Below the pieces are notes generated by a model that searched no databases, was not told the origin of the DNA, and saw only the letters and a program-made list of their open reading frames with translations. This document shows positions 11,174 through 20,841 of a stretch of 28,836 nt of DNA, one piece after another. The DNA lies in contig NW_003113968.1 in NCBI RefSeq assembly GCF_000003605.2, positions 173,755-202,590 on the forward strand. Direction: 5' to 3'. This stretch comes from Saccoglossus kowalevskii. Lineage: Eukaryota; Hemichordata; Enteropneusta; Harrimaniidae. Numbering within the stretch: the first letter of the stretch is position 1; each line of letters begins with the position of its first letter. The position numbers were made by a program, and so were the translations under genes.

Positions 11174-11382
11174 CTGTAAAATGATTAATTTTCCCTGGGT
11201 TTATATTTGCCTGATTTAGCATTTCAAGCATATTCATTGGGTTTTAAATTCACGGTTTTATCATTTAGATAATGTGTTCTAAGCTCAATTTTACATATTC
11301 ACTGGGTTTTAATTTGGCTCATTTTCCAGTCAGCGAAATAAGGAAAAAATTAAAATCCAGTGAATAGTTAACCCTTTTACAG
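11174..11382. mobile_element. Diverged MITE-A relative (copy 2)
   Basis: The left end is CTGTAAAATGATTAATTTTC and the right end, reverse-complemented, starts CTGTAAAAGGGTTAACTATT. Both continue with CCCTGGG/CACTGGA-type and TTTATATTTGC/TTTTAATTTTT words. Length (209 bp), CTGTA ends and the internal phrases TTCACTGGGTTTTAA and TCCAGTGAATAG link it to MITE-A. Flanking dinucleotides are TA on the left and TT on the right, so the target duplication is imperfect. Confidence 0.6.
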
Positions 11383-11725
11383 TTATTATTATGCAAATTA
11401 GGTAATTAATATGCGCATTAGTGTAGAGCATCTATGTGCAAGTTTCATCAAAATCCAATGAGTGGTTCTGTAGATATCAGAGGCCCGGGAAAGTCAAGGA
11501 ACAGCTAAAAATTAGCAAATTATCATGTAAATTAGGTAATTAATATGCATGCATTTTTACTAAAACCTAATCAAGTCTGCACATTAGCCCAGTGAGTCTA
11601 TGCACTAAGTTTCATCATAAACCAACATCTGGTTCTTGAGATATCAGTGGAACAGTCGGATACACACACACACACAGACGCACAAACTGCAAAGGCTCCA
11701 ATTGTGTGCTTTGCACACAGGAGTC
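11383..11725. repeat. Dispersed repeat with internal direct duplication
   Basis: AAATTAGGTAATTAATATGC occurs at 11396-11415 and nearly again at 11529-11548. A second pair shares AAGTTTCATCA, TGGTTCT and GAGATATCAG/TAGATATCAG near 11440-11480 and 11609-11649. It is followed by an (AC)n run near 11664-11678 and a perfect hairpin TGTGTGC-TTT-GCACACA (about 11704-11720). The hairpin near one end could suggest a Helitron-like terminus, but no CTRR end was seen, so the class is open. Confidence 0.5.
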
Positions 11726-12567
11726 AAAAATATTAACTCTTGTGTAGAATTTGACAAATTTTACATTTTCTGATGACATATAATGACATATCATAATATA
11801 TTAAATGTTTTATGTACGTGCTGTTAGTGGTTATGTTGTAAAACATAGTGAAATTATTACTGTCACTGCCGCCATATTGTTCTGAACACCGAAACAGCAA
11901 CATTGCCAGCCATGTTGCTGACTAGTTGACAAAGCGCGCTTGGAGATCGTTATGCGATTATAACAAGTTGGTTTAATCAACCTTAACAGGAGACATCAAA
12001 CTAATTGTGGGGGACTCAGACATATCAGAATAGAAATAAAAGATCTGGATGCGATTGCTTTTCAATATAATGTGACATAAATTGTAAGTTAAAAGTACAG
12101 AGCCCTGGCTGTGTGAATGAAAAGCGCACATGTTTGGATACTTTGCAACAACCCATTGCACATGTTTATTTTTAAGACTGCTGATACAGTCACTGGATTG
12201 TGTTGTCAGCAGAATTTGAGATACATACATCCTGTCTCTCCCTGTGGCATAATGGTATGGCTCAGACAGTGACATGGTGATTGTGAAATACCTTGGAATG
12301 TGCTGAACCCAGTGTTGTTGGCAATGAAAATAGATATGACATCATTGACCCGAGTCTCCTACTTTAAATTGGTAGAGCTTGGATTAAGAGTGGTTTATTC
12401 CACTACCAAAATTGGCATCCTCTGTACACTGATTTGTCGGCTATTTCGAGATAACCAATCATTTCGTTATATACATTTTATTATTTGCATGGCCATAAAT
12501 TAGCTAGGGTATTTAAGTTGAGACATAAGGGAAAATCTTTAGTCAGGAAGGTGACCTGACTTGATCC
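11726..12567. other. No gene recognised
   Basis: A 100-codon minus-strand frame (12275-11973) and a 67-codon plus-strand frame overlap each other here. Neither shows a domain or splice context, and both are probably chance. Confidence 0.35.
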
Positions 12568-13083
12568 TGTAACATCTTGTGATGCTGATTCCTGACTCCA
12601 GTGAGCTGTACCCTATACAGGGGTACATATGCAGACGTGCTGTGCAGTAATCCCTGCTGATCAACAGGAACCACTGAAGCTCACTACCTGAACTACTCCC
12701 GTTGTACCAGTGCTACCAGTAGCAGCAGATATCAGTGCAGTTGCTGATACTCCCTGGACACAGAGCACGAGTTTAAATTGTAGTAGCAGCTGCTTCGCAG
12801 TGTGCCAGATACGAAGGAACGCAACATTGCACATTGCTGTCCAATGGAGAGTGGAGTGTTCCCTGCAGCATCGATCAAGTCTCTAATTTATTTTATTTTA
12901 CAGTGTATCCCCCTCCTTGCTGGTTCCAGTGACCAGCATCCCTGTTATTTGTTTATTAAAGTACAGGAAACCGTATATATTGTGTTGTGTTGATTTGTTA
13001 TAATCGTTACTGGTATATTTCTTTCTCTGCACAGTCTCAGTTGTGGTGATATACATTCACCAAACGATCCCCACCCCGTGACA
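12568..13083 (+). mobile_element. LTR-like segment (TGT...ACA), possible solo LTR
   Basis: The segment starts TGTAACATC and ends CCCCGTGACA, the TG...CA ends typical of Gypsy-type LTRs. Its length of 516 bp is normal for an LTR. It contains an ATTAAA poly(A)-type signal near 12954 followed by a T/G-rich stretch, in the order expected for R and U5. A perfect 7-bp hairpin TGTACCC/GGGTACA lies at 12607-12627. No target duplication, primer-binding site or gag/pol was found, so this is a candidate only. Confidence 0.3.
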
Positions 13084-13194
13084 GCGGACGAGCTGAGAGG
13101 GAGGAGACTTATTAGATAAGCACGCTACCAAAGACAAAGACTATTAGACCGGTATTAAAGACAAGCTCTCCGATCCTGAATACGGTGTAGCCCC

Positions 13195-13273
13195 ATAAAG
13201 GCCCCCCCCCCGCATTTAACGTCACAATACACATGAAATTCGAACACGCCCTGTGCGACGACCACCGCGCTTT
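13195..13273 (-). mobile_element. Partial MITE-B copy
   Basis: CATGAAATTCGAACACGCCC, then TGTGCGACGACCACCGCGCTTT at 13232-13273, is the near-perfect reverse complement of the left arm of the complete MITE-B at 16075. The opposite half is reduced and replaced by a C-run (about 13202-13211). Confidence 0.6.
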
Positions 13274-13423
13274 AATGCAGATATACTGTAAATTACACAA
13301 AGGTAACACTACAATACATTGTGCCGAGGGTTCGCAGCAGTCAAGGGCGCCACTCACGCAAACTTGTCAGGCTACTGTGCGGGTTGCTAGGGAACGCCGG
13401 TCGATGAGCTGGTGAAAATACTC

Positions 13424-13810
13424 GTAGTTAAAGCAGGTGAGTCTTCACTTGCGCATGCGTCAGATGACCATAGCGTGTCATTGTTTACAAACAAGCGTCT
13501 ACCCATGAGCCTTTGCGTATTTAGCGTGTGTTGTTATCGTCGCTTGGGACCCCGAGAGGGACGGGATATCAGAAATTAGACACTAGTTTACTGGAAGACA
13601 ATAATAACAAAGAAATAATCATAATTTAATAAATGTCACTATAAATAAATATAAAACTATAAATGACAACCGTATCTTTGGATGTAGTTAAAGCGGGGGT
13701 GTCGTTACCTACGCATGCGTCAGTTGGCCATAGCGTGTCATTGTTTACAAACAAGCGTATACCCATGAGCCTTTGCGTTCTTAGCGTGTGCTGTTATCAT
13801 CGCTTGGGAC
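13424..13810. repeat. 127-bp direct duplication (13424-13550 and 13684-13810)
   Basis: Both copies begin GTAGTTAAAGC and share GCATGCGTCAG, TAGCGTGTCATTGTTTACAA, ACCCATGAGCCTTTGCGT and CGCTTGGGAC, with an offset of 260 bp. Each carries a GCATGCG core; the first (TTGCGCATGCGTCA) is close to the NRF1 consensus. GC and CpG content are higher than in the surroundings, so the unit may come from a promoter. The second copy ends shortly before the LINE. Confidence 0.75.
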
Positions 13811-14488
13811 TAAATTCCCGCGCGTGCGCAGGTGACGACCCCCCCCCCGCTTTACAAATAAAAAATAAAGAAACATCAAATAAGTATGCAAAGAGTAAAG
13901 CCAGAAATATGCGGGAAAAAGTGTAGAATTCTGGAAGAAAAGATTAAACAATCAGAACTACAACTGGATAAGCAGAAAAATAATAAAGAATTAGAAAAAC
14001 AGTACACAGTGTATAAAGCAGAATTAGACAAACTATACGTATCCAAAATACGTCGTGTACAAATAAGGTCAAAGGTCAAATGGTACGAGGAGGGATAAAG
14101 AAATACCAAATATTTCTTGAGGTTAGAAAAGAAAAGCTTCAAGTCAAAACAACTTAATAGATTGAAATAAGGCAATGATATTATTGCTGATCAAGAACAA
14201 TTATTAAAAGAGGAAGTGAAGTTTTATAAAGCTTTATATGATTCAAAACAAGTACATGATACGGAGTTAGAGAATTATTTGGGTAGAATAAAAAAATAAA
14301 CTAAAACAGAGAGAGGCGGATGAATGTGAGGGGCGTATAACGGAAGAAGAGTGTAGAAAGGCAATTGGTAATATGAAAACAAATAAAACTCCAGGATAGA
14401 CGGTCTTCCGGTTGAATTTTACCGTACGTTTTGGGAGGAGCTAAAACATTTAGTAGTCGACGCGTTGAATGACAGTTATTAGATGGCG

Positions 14489-15442
14489 CTATCCTCGGGG
14501 CGGACATCCGGGCATTTTCACCGCCTGGCAACCATCGCGGTGAAAACAAAGGCCAAAAACTCGCAGAAAACGGTACTGTGGGATGGTTGTTGAGACTCCC
14601 CTGAACAGTGTAACAAGATTAGCCCTGCGTGTGTAATATACTAGTATATAAATTTGGTTGTTCAGGATTACTTCAAAGTTGAGTTTGTGTTGTTTTTTCG
14701 AATTTTCACCGGCTCGACCGGCGTTCTACAGCAGCGCGCACAGAGCCCATAGAAATACATGGTACTGTGTAGACTGGCAAAGTCGGGACTTCTTTTTTGT
14801 TTTAAAAAATATATATAATTAATTGTCAATTTAGCCTTTTAAAGCGATCGCGAAAGAAATCCCGACTGGACGCATCTGCAGGCGACCCCCTGCGTTGGAG
14901 TGAAAACCGGAGCGGAATCACTCCGGTGAATATGCTAATTAAAATATGTTGACTAGCATTGACAATCAAAGTGCAGGCAGGTGTATATGTCATCTCTTAT
15001 CTATGTTAATGTACGTGACCTTTCACTTCTGAGGTCCTGGCGATTTTGAAAGACTACTTATATACATTGGACATTTAAATCGACTTGTTTTCAGTAAACA
15101 TGGATGAAAGTATTGCCGTTGCATTTAAAAAAGTTTAAGTATCCATCTCTGCGATCGAATCGAACCAACCTTTAAAAGGTTACGTTTACTTCCACACATC
15201 CATCATGAATAATCAATGAATTCATGAATAATTAATAGCAGTCACACGTCCGCAGATGCGTCCAGTCGGGATTTCTTTAGCGGTCAGGTTAGTTTTCGCG
15301 ATCACGCTAAAAGGACTAAAAACAATTAAATATTTATTTTTGTAAAACAAAAAAGAAGTCCCGACTTTGCCAGTCTAGGTACTGTGGTGCGCGTCTTAGC
15401 TACGTGGAACGTCTTGTGACGTAGCTCCGCCCCCGAGGATAG
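14489..15442. mobile_element. 954-bp foldback element inserted in the LINE
   Basis: Outer ends are inverted: CTATCCTCGGGGCGGA on the left and, reverse-complemented from the right, CTATCCTCGGGGGCGGA. A long inner inverted repeat follows: 14770-14886 pairs with 15248-15377. It shares TAGACTGGCAAAGTCGGGAC, GCGATCGCGAAA-type words and AAATCCCGACTGGACGCATC. About 360 bp of AT-rich loop separates the arms. The left shoulder has an extra 250 bp with a perfect hairpin TTTTCACCGC/GCGGTGAAAA (14515-14546). LINE coding sense resumes on both sides (LNDSY before, SQCNALITTIHKKKG after), which fixes the insertion point. Target duplication is at most GCG/CG. No transposase frame is present, so it is non-autonomous. 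Superfamily not recognised. Confidence 0.72.
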
Positions 15443-15455
15443 CGAACTCGCAATG

Positions 15456-16074
15456 CAATGCGTTAATTACAACTATTCATAAGAAAAAAAGGACCGAGAA
15501 GCGACCTGCAAAACTGGAGGTCAATATCTTTATTGAATCAGCATTATGAAATACTATCTACTGTGCTTGCCAGTCCACTTAAAAGGGTATTGCCTCTAAT
15601 AATTAGCAACGATCAAGTTGGTTACATGAAGGGGCGATATATTGGGCAAAATGTGCGACTTGTAGAGGATGTCATAGAGTTTGTTGAGAAAAAGAAGAAA
15701 GAGGGCGCTATTTTATTCCTTAACTTTTATAAGGCGTTTGATTCGGTAGTAAGAACACAATTTCCTGTTAGCAAGTCTTAAAAAGTTCGGATTTGGACAG
15801 TCTTTCATTGGATGGATAAAAACTATTTATAGTAATTGCAGAAGCGCTATCATTCAACGGTCGGATCTCTGTCTTTTTCGAGGTTAAACGAGGAATTCGT
15901 CAGGGATGTCCCCTGTCAGCTCTCTTGTTATTAATCGTTCCCGAAGTTTTATCTCAGATTGTTAAAGGAATTATAGTGAAAAATGGGAAAATATAACAGG
16001 AAATAAAGATTAGCCAGTTGGTGGATGATACCCAAATTCACATAAGAACAGATAAATCTTTAACGAGGCTGCTT
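15456..16074 (+). pseudogene. LINE reverse transcriptase domain, inactive
   Basis: Starting from IHKKKGPRSDLQNWRSISLL, the RT fingers read on through DQVGYMKGRYIGQNVRLVED. Motif A appears as LNFYKAFDSV. Its catalytic Asp is replaced by Asn (codon 15722-15724), since family members have LDFxKAFDSV. After a frame change, LKKFGFGQSFIGWIKTIYSN and motif B KRGIRQGCPLSALLLL (15886-15933) follow. Motif C is LVDDT instead of Y/F-ADDT, with both Asp kept at 16024-16029. At least two frame changes and one stop separate motifs A and C. The motif A change alone would abolish polymerisation. This is a remnant, not a working enzyme. Confidence 0.88.
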
Positions 16075-16203
16075 AAAGCGCGGTGGTCGTCGCGCAGTGC
16101 GTGTTCGAATTTCATGTAAACAAACAATGTATTTTACACGCGTTGTATACGTCGCTATGAGTCCCATATCGAACAGTACGCGGCACGACGACTGCCGCCC
16201 TTT
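16075..16203 (+). mobile_element. MITE-B, complete copy, inserted in the LINE
   Basis: A 129-bp element with inverted ends: AAAGCGCGGTGGTCGTCGCG on the left and, reverse-complemented from the right, AAAGGGCGGCAGTCGTCGTG. The similarity goes on through GTTCGAATTTCAT versus GTTCGATATGGG. LINE coding is split cleanly: SLTRLLKA before and FGKYAGLKLNKHKT after. Related pieces occur at 1-36, 13195-13273 and 19139-19240, so this is a dispersed family. Confidence 0.72.
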
Positions 16204-17507
16204 GGCAAATATGCTGGGTTAAAATTGAATAAACACAAAACGGAGGGACTCAAGATCGGTAAGTGGAAAAAGAGGAGGGACTTGGGTATTATATCCTGGC
16301 CAAATTCGCCAATAAAAGCACTTGGCATATATTTCGGCCATGATAAAAAGGAAACAAACACACTAAATTGGGGTGGCAAACTAGAAAAAAATCGAAACTG
16401 TACTCCAAAACTGAAAAACAAATTTTTAAAAGTTTTTGGAAGAATAACTGTTCTAAACACATTAATAATCTCTTTAATTTCATACACAGCATTTATGATT
16501 GTTATTCCCAGACATGTCATAGCCAAAGTTAAAAAAAAAATGGCTTACGATTTTTTGTGAGTGGAAAAAGAGTGAAAGTCAATCGTGGAATTGTGATTAA
16601 TAAGATAGAGAATGGGGGCTACAAATGATTGATATTGAAGCAAAGATAAAATCATTGCAATGTACGGTACATGGGTTCAGAGAATAATTGCAGGAAAAGG
16701 TTCTGCCTGGACTACAATTATTGAGCTTTTTTTTCAGTGAGTTTGGGGGAGTGATATCATCTTCAACTTAAATATAAATAGTGTAATGTTAAGTAGAATA
16801 ATTAAGTTTTTACCAGATTTCTATAAGAATGTACTTAATAGCTGGTATGAATATAAACTACTGTACATGTTGAAAGTATGAAACCGGCTCCATTAAATGA
16901 ACAACTAATTTGGGGGGATTACCAGATAACAGACAATGGAGGGGTTTATATTACAAGGAATGGTTTGAGGTTGGTTTCATAAGTATAGCTGATTTATTCC
17001 CAAAAGGCAAGTTTTTAGATCAAAACTACCTTTGTGGATTACACAGTATTTGTCATTAAAGAGGGCAATACCTAGACATTGGCATGATATAATGAAAAAC
17101 ATGAGCGATTTTAATGCTGAAACTGATATTTTTTGGGGCCAAAGCCATGTAAAGAGTATTATTGGTGCTTTACTTTAAAATATATGGAAACATCATATGC
17201 CCCGTTAATTTGGAATAAATTAAAGGTTGTTGAAAATTGGAATGAAATTTAGAATATCAAAATTAAGAAAATGCCATGCAAAAAGATCGCCCAATTTAAC
17301 TACATGTTACTGTACGACATGATTCCACATGCGTACAATCTTTGTAAATGGAAGATTTCTAGTACATCACTGTGTGATACCTGTGAAGTCACGGATGAAA
17401 GCCAGCACTATATATTTGAATGCTCTTGTGCACAGATATTGAAGCAGCGAGGGGGCTTTGAATTTTGCTTGAACCAGAACATTCAATTCATTAGAATTCT
17501 CATTTTA
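16204..17507 (+). pseudogene. LINE ORF2 C-terminal region, decayed
   Basis: The frame from 16225 to 16560 reads LNKHKTEGLKIGKWKKRRD ... KALGIYFGHDKKETNTLNW ... KFLKVFGRITVLNTLI, the post-RT region of Tx1/L1-type elements. Stops and shifts then break it up, but LPDFYKNVLNSWYEYK, IPRHWHDIMKN and SYAPLIWNKL can still be read. An 80-codon frame (17271-17513) holds IAQFNYMLLYDMIPHAYNL and the C-x2-C...H-x4-C motif that ends many such ORF2 proteins. Confidence 0.8.
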
Positions 17508-17785
17508 GTGTAGACACTGTTGGTTCAGAATCAGAAACACTAAATCTTATAATGTCTGTAGCGGCCTTTGCTGTCTATAAGTCAAAAATTATTAATCAGA
17601 AAAATATGAAGAATATTTTAGTAAACGAAATATGGCATTTTATTTGGTGTAGGCACTGTTGGTTTAGAATCAGAAACACTGAATCTAATAATTTCTGTAG
17701 CGGCCTTTGCTAAAAGTAAAAAATTATCAATCAGAAAAATATAAAGAATATTTTAGTAAAAGAATTATGGCATATCAATTATAGA
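17508..17785 (+). repeat. 139-bp tandem duplication at the LINE 3' end
   Basis: GTGTAGACACTGTTGGTTCA at 17508 recurs as GTGTAGGCACTGTTGGTTTA at 17647. Both copies carry TCTGTAGCGGCCTTTGCT and GAATATTTTAGTAAA. The first copy still codes the LINE C-terminal phrase FAVYKSKIINQKN. The two have diverged by several percent and small indels, so the duplication is old. Confidence 0.85.
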
Positions 17786-17830
17786 AAAAAATTATTCAAG
17801 AGTTTCTTCGTGTCATATAACATTAATATT

Positions 17831-18130
17831 AATTTCATTATTAATAGTATTGCACTTGGTTGATGGTTGACAGGCGGTGAAAATGGACGGAGCGAATAAT
17901 TTTGAGTTCCGTCTAACCTGTGCTCATATACCCCTCTGTAAAAAGATAGATTACATATGGTGCCTGCAACAATAAACATCTTTAATTTAGTGGAAGCTAA
18001 AATAACGTTTGATATTACTTGTTAAAATTATCGAACGGAATTATTTGTCTACGCACATTCCTACTCGGCTACGTGCCCATGCATATCAGTAGCTCTCACC
18101 CCCTCGATAAATGGTTGTGCCTTACAATGA
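17831..18130. other. No gene recognised; upstream of the zinc-finger candidate first exon
   Basis: AT-rich to mixed composition with no reading frame of note. It lies between the LINE end and the CpG-containing segment at 18130-18274. Confidence 0.35.
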
Positions 18131-18274
18131 TGTAGGTCAGCACAAGAGGGCGCCCTGCACAACAGCAAAGATGGCCGCTTTCATTGCTTTCAGCTGACCG
18201 GAAAATAATAATCTACTGTGTTGTTAGCTTATCACCGATTTGGACCTGCTGTGTAAGCCATTTGGAAAATTTCA
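18131..18274 (+). promoter_or_regulatory. Candidate promoter and non-coding first exon of the zinc-finger gene
   Basis: A GC-richer segment contains AGAGGGCGCC (18145-18154, CTCF-core-like) and AAGATGGCCGC (18169-18179, close to the YY1 consensus AAGATGGCGGC, often found just downstream of animal start sites). It ends in a strong donor TCA|GTAAGTAT at 18275. An upstream ORF at 18171-18197 reads MAAFIAFS then TGA, with A at -3 and G at +4. Splicing to the acceptor at 20590 would place this as a 5'UTR exon of the zinc-finger gene. The exon start is not defined and no transcript supports it here. Confidence 0.42.
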
Positions 18275-18303
18275 GTAAGTATTGTATTTCATAGTTGCAA
18301 TTC

Positions 18304-18912
18304 CTAGGTAGTTTGAGGTTCTAGTTGTCGAATATATTCATAATCATTATCGCTGTACAGTATCGCTTGGCCGAGTTCTTTTAGTTTTCTGTTTCCTCTA
18401 GGGTCATTCCAGTTTGTATCCGCACCCCCATATGGATGGTATAATTCTGGAAGGTATAAAATAATGTACTTTTTCTGTTCCAGGAGGAGAGGTCCCCGTA
18501 AATGAATTCCACAGGGTGGTGATTTTACTATGGGCTTCCGAAGAGTTGGGTTATTGCAGGTTGTATCTGCAATTTTTTTTTTAGGTTCCGAGGCTCCCTT
18601 AGGGGTCACTGTTTTAGATTCATTCAGTTATATGTTAAATGCGAGGTGTAAATTTTGTACTGTTAATTCTGTGGGGTACATTTGGGGGAATGATCATCCA
18701 GGGGGGTATTAGCAAAAAATGTTTTCCGGGGTGCTGAAACACCGTTGTATAGTATATTTTATTCGACACAAAATAATGCATGGAAAATACATCATCTATG
18801 GCCAATAGGTTGTATATTTCCAGGGAGGAGTTATCAAAAACTAATCTGAGGGGTACATTTTTTACTATAACCATCCATGTAGGGGGTGTGGATACAAACT
18901 GGAATGACCCCT
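18304..18912 (-). other. Unrecognised decayed minus-strand frames within an inverted repeat
   Basis: Two adjacent minus-strand frames look coding-like. Frame 18874-18635 contains FQHPGKHFLLIPPWMIIPP. Frame 18609-18304 contains GIHLRGPLLLEQKKYIILYL and YGGADTNWNDPRG and ends in a stop. Stops and a frame change separate them. Arms of about 45 bp, 18399-18442 and 18866-18912, are inverted copies sharing GGGTCATTCCAGTTTGTATC, so GG-A/V-DTNWNDP is readable from opposite strands. I do not recognise the protein. A mobile-element remnant in the putative zinc-finger intron is the simplest reading. Confidence 0.35.
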
Positions 18913-19138
18913 ATTTTTGCATGTTGTGTCCTATTTATTTTCACATGTATGGCAACAAATCCACGATATTTTTAATATATCAGGTAACCCATGATTAAAA
19001 CAAAGTTTGCTGTTTTTTTGTCCCAAATGCGCATGGACCTTATTGTGCATCTTTGTCTTGTCTAAAAAATGCTGCGATGTTTTACTTAAGAAAAAACTAC
19101 AGACTTTACGTAAACTATAAATCTAAATATTCAAGAAT

Positions 19139-19240
19139 GTTGGTCGTTATGCCATGTCCTGTTTGATATGGAACTTGTGGTGTCATATACATTTACAACA
19201 CGTGTAAAATACATTGTTGCTTTCGCGAACTTTGTTCAAG
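19139..19240 (-). mobile_element. Diverged partial MITE-B copy
   Basis: GGTCGTTATGCC, CTGTTTGATATGG and CAACACGTGTAAAATACATT occur in the same order and spacing as in the reverse complement of the complete MITE-B (16075-16203). The far arm has decayed. Confidence 0.5.
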
Positions 19241-19259
19241 TCTCATACCACTAATTGAA

Positions 19260-20590
19260 ACTCAACAGAGTTGAAAACATGACTCAAAAATGGGAAATCA
19301 ACATGCCAATTATCAATAACATGAAAAAAACTAACATGTTGGCCAGATGAAACTCTTGCAAATCTCAAGTAAACAAGACACACCTACTGTATTTGGATTG
19401 CATGTAGAGAAATCACTGGAAAAACATTAGAACATCCAAATACACACAGAATAAACCCACAGGTACACAACCGCTAAGTAGTAAACAAAAGACCACATGT
19501 TAGTCTCACCTTTGATCCAGGGAGCACCTGAGACAAAAAATTAAAAAAAAAAATTAATTGGTTCTTGCAAAGCATTTAAATTGACAAATGGTCATTAGTG
19601 GCATGAGACCTAATAATTAAAGTTTAATAAAGTTCTTGTTGATCTTGTATATGATGCAATATCATTAGACGAGTAATTTCCCATGCAAAAAAAATCCCCA
19701 AATTTAAACCCTGGAAGTTATTTATCAAAATCTACCACTTGGTGGCACCCTCTACCCAGACAATCAGTTGTAGAAATTGGCAACATACACACTCAGCATA
19801 ACACCAAATTAGATGGTAGGCAATGAATATAAGCCTGATTATTAGATGCAGTACTATAAAGTATAATGTCCTCATTCACCACAAACAAGTACAGACCAAC
19901 GTTTGGCATGATTAGTAATTTTAATTAATTTCTAGAAATAATACATAGAATAATGACAATTAAAAGTAGTTTATCACTATAATTATGAAAAAAAAAATTC
20001 TATTGAAACAAAAGTCCCAATTCATGAGCTCATTGTTTCTCCAATTAATTTAAAAAAAAAACAATTCCACGGTATCTGCATTTAGGCCGGAGACCTGTGA
20101 CGGGCAACCTTGGATATACCAGAACACAACAGTGGTTTGATTTACCATGGCCACACATAGAATTTGCTCTACATAAAAAGCTTAATCGAAACTTATGTGA
20201 AAAAAAGTAGTTCAATGAAAAAATTTTATGATTTAGAAAAAAATAAAAATATACCAACCAGAAAAGGGTCTAGAAATAAAATACTCATATTACACATAAA
20301 TAAACAGCATTTCTGATTAATTTATAGCTCTACTTGTATTGATCTGATGGTACATTAAACGTACATGATATTTGTGTGATATTGTTGACACAGTAGAGCT
20401 ATGGAGATAGCCATAGAGTACCGTCCATGTTGATGCCGCAATAAAACCATTGCGCAAATAAATGATTAAAAATCATGCAATACCCTGTGAAACAAGACTC
20501 CCAACAAAGGTGGATAGATTGTACATTTATTAAATACTCACCGAAGTAACTATTGAAATTTAATTATTATTATTTAATTATTTTTTTCAG
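19260..20590 (+). other. Probable intron of the zinc-finger gene, no inner feature
   Basis: AT-rich with poly-A and poly-T runs and no plausible exon. It ends with a pyrimidine-rich acceptor TTATTTTTTTCAG at 20590. Confidence 0.4.
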
Positions 20591-20651
20591 GCAGTGTCTG
20601 AGCTATTACAGAATAAAGTTCCATGGACAGAAAGTTATCATTAAAGTATAA

Positions 20652-20798
20652 AATTCTGAGGTCAGAACATCAGCGTGTGATAAAACAATGTTTTGAGGCC
20701 AGAGCAGCAACGCATGAGAGAATAATCTTTTGAGGCCAGAGTGGCAATGTGTGAGAAAGCAATGTTTTGTGGTGAGAACATCACCATGTGAGCGAATT
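20652..20798 (+). repeat. 37-bp tandem repeat, four copies, in the 5'UTR of the zinc-finger gene
   Basis: Four units (36, 37, 37 and 37 bp) share the pattern ATGTTTTGAGGCCAGAGCAG followed by CAACGCATGAGAGAAT-like sequence. They lie between the acceptor at 20590 and the ATG at 20842. They contain stops in all relevant frames and are not degenerate zinc fingers, which repeat at 84 bp. Their two upstream ATG-rich units would create short uORFs if transcribed. Confidence 0.75.
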
Positions 20799-20841
20799 CT
20801 ACTAATGGATTAAAGATCATACAAGAAACCACGCCTGAAAA

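Larger units (their letters stand above)
13850..17830 (+). mobile_element. 5'-truncated, decayed Tx1/L1-like LINE
   Basis: The plus strand preserves, across many frameshifts and stops, the second half of a non-LTR retrotransposon ORF2. First comes the linker before RT (KSKARNMREKV, then a charged coiled-coil-like stretch, RSKVKWYEEG and NTKYFLRLEKKSFKSKQL). Then come the RT domain (about 15456-16074), a thumb/C-terminal region (LNKHKTEGLKIGKWKKR, LGIYFG, FLKVFGRITVLNTLI, ENGGYKMIDIEAKIKSLQ) and the terminal Cys/His motif (CDTCEVTDESQHYIFEC, near 17370-17430). This order and wording fit the Tx1/L1 group. The apurinic endonuclease and ORF1 are absent. It is interrupted by a foldback element (14489-15442) and MITE-B (16075-16203), so it is older than both. 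No poly(A) tail or target duplication was resolved. Confidence 0.88.

Noticed and set aside
11704-11720. Helitron 3' hairpin
   Set aside because: The hairpin TGTGTGC/GCACACA is perfect, but no CTRR terminus follows at the expected distance and no 5'-TC end was found.
11973-12275. 100-codon minus-strand frame
   Set aside because: No domain or splice signals; length is within chance expectation for a 29-kb window.
14066-14078. Perfect DR1 nuclear-receptor site
   Set aside because: It lies inside LINE coding sequence (RSKVKW) and is explained by that.
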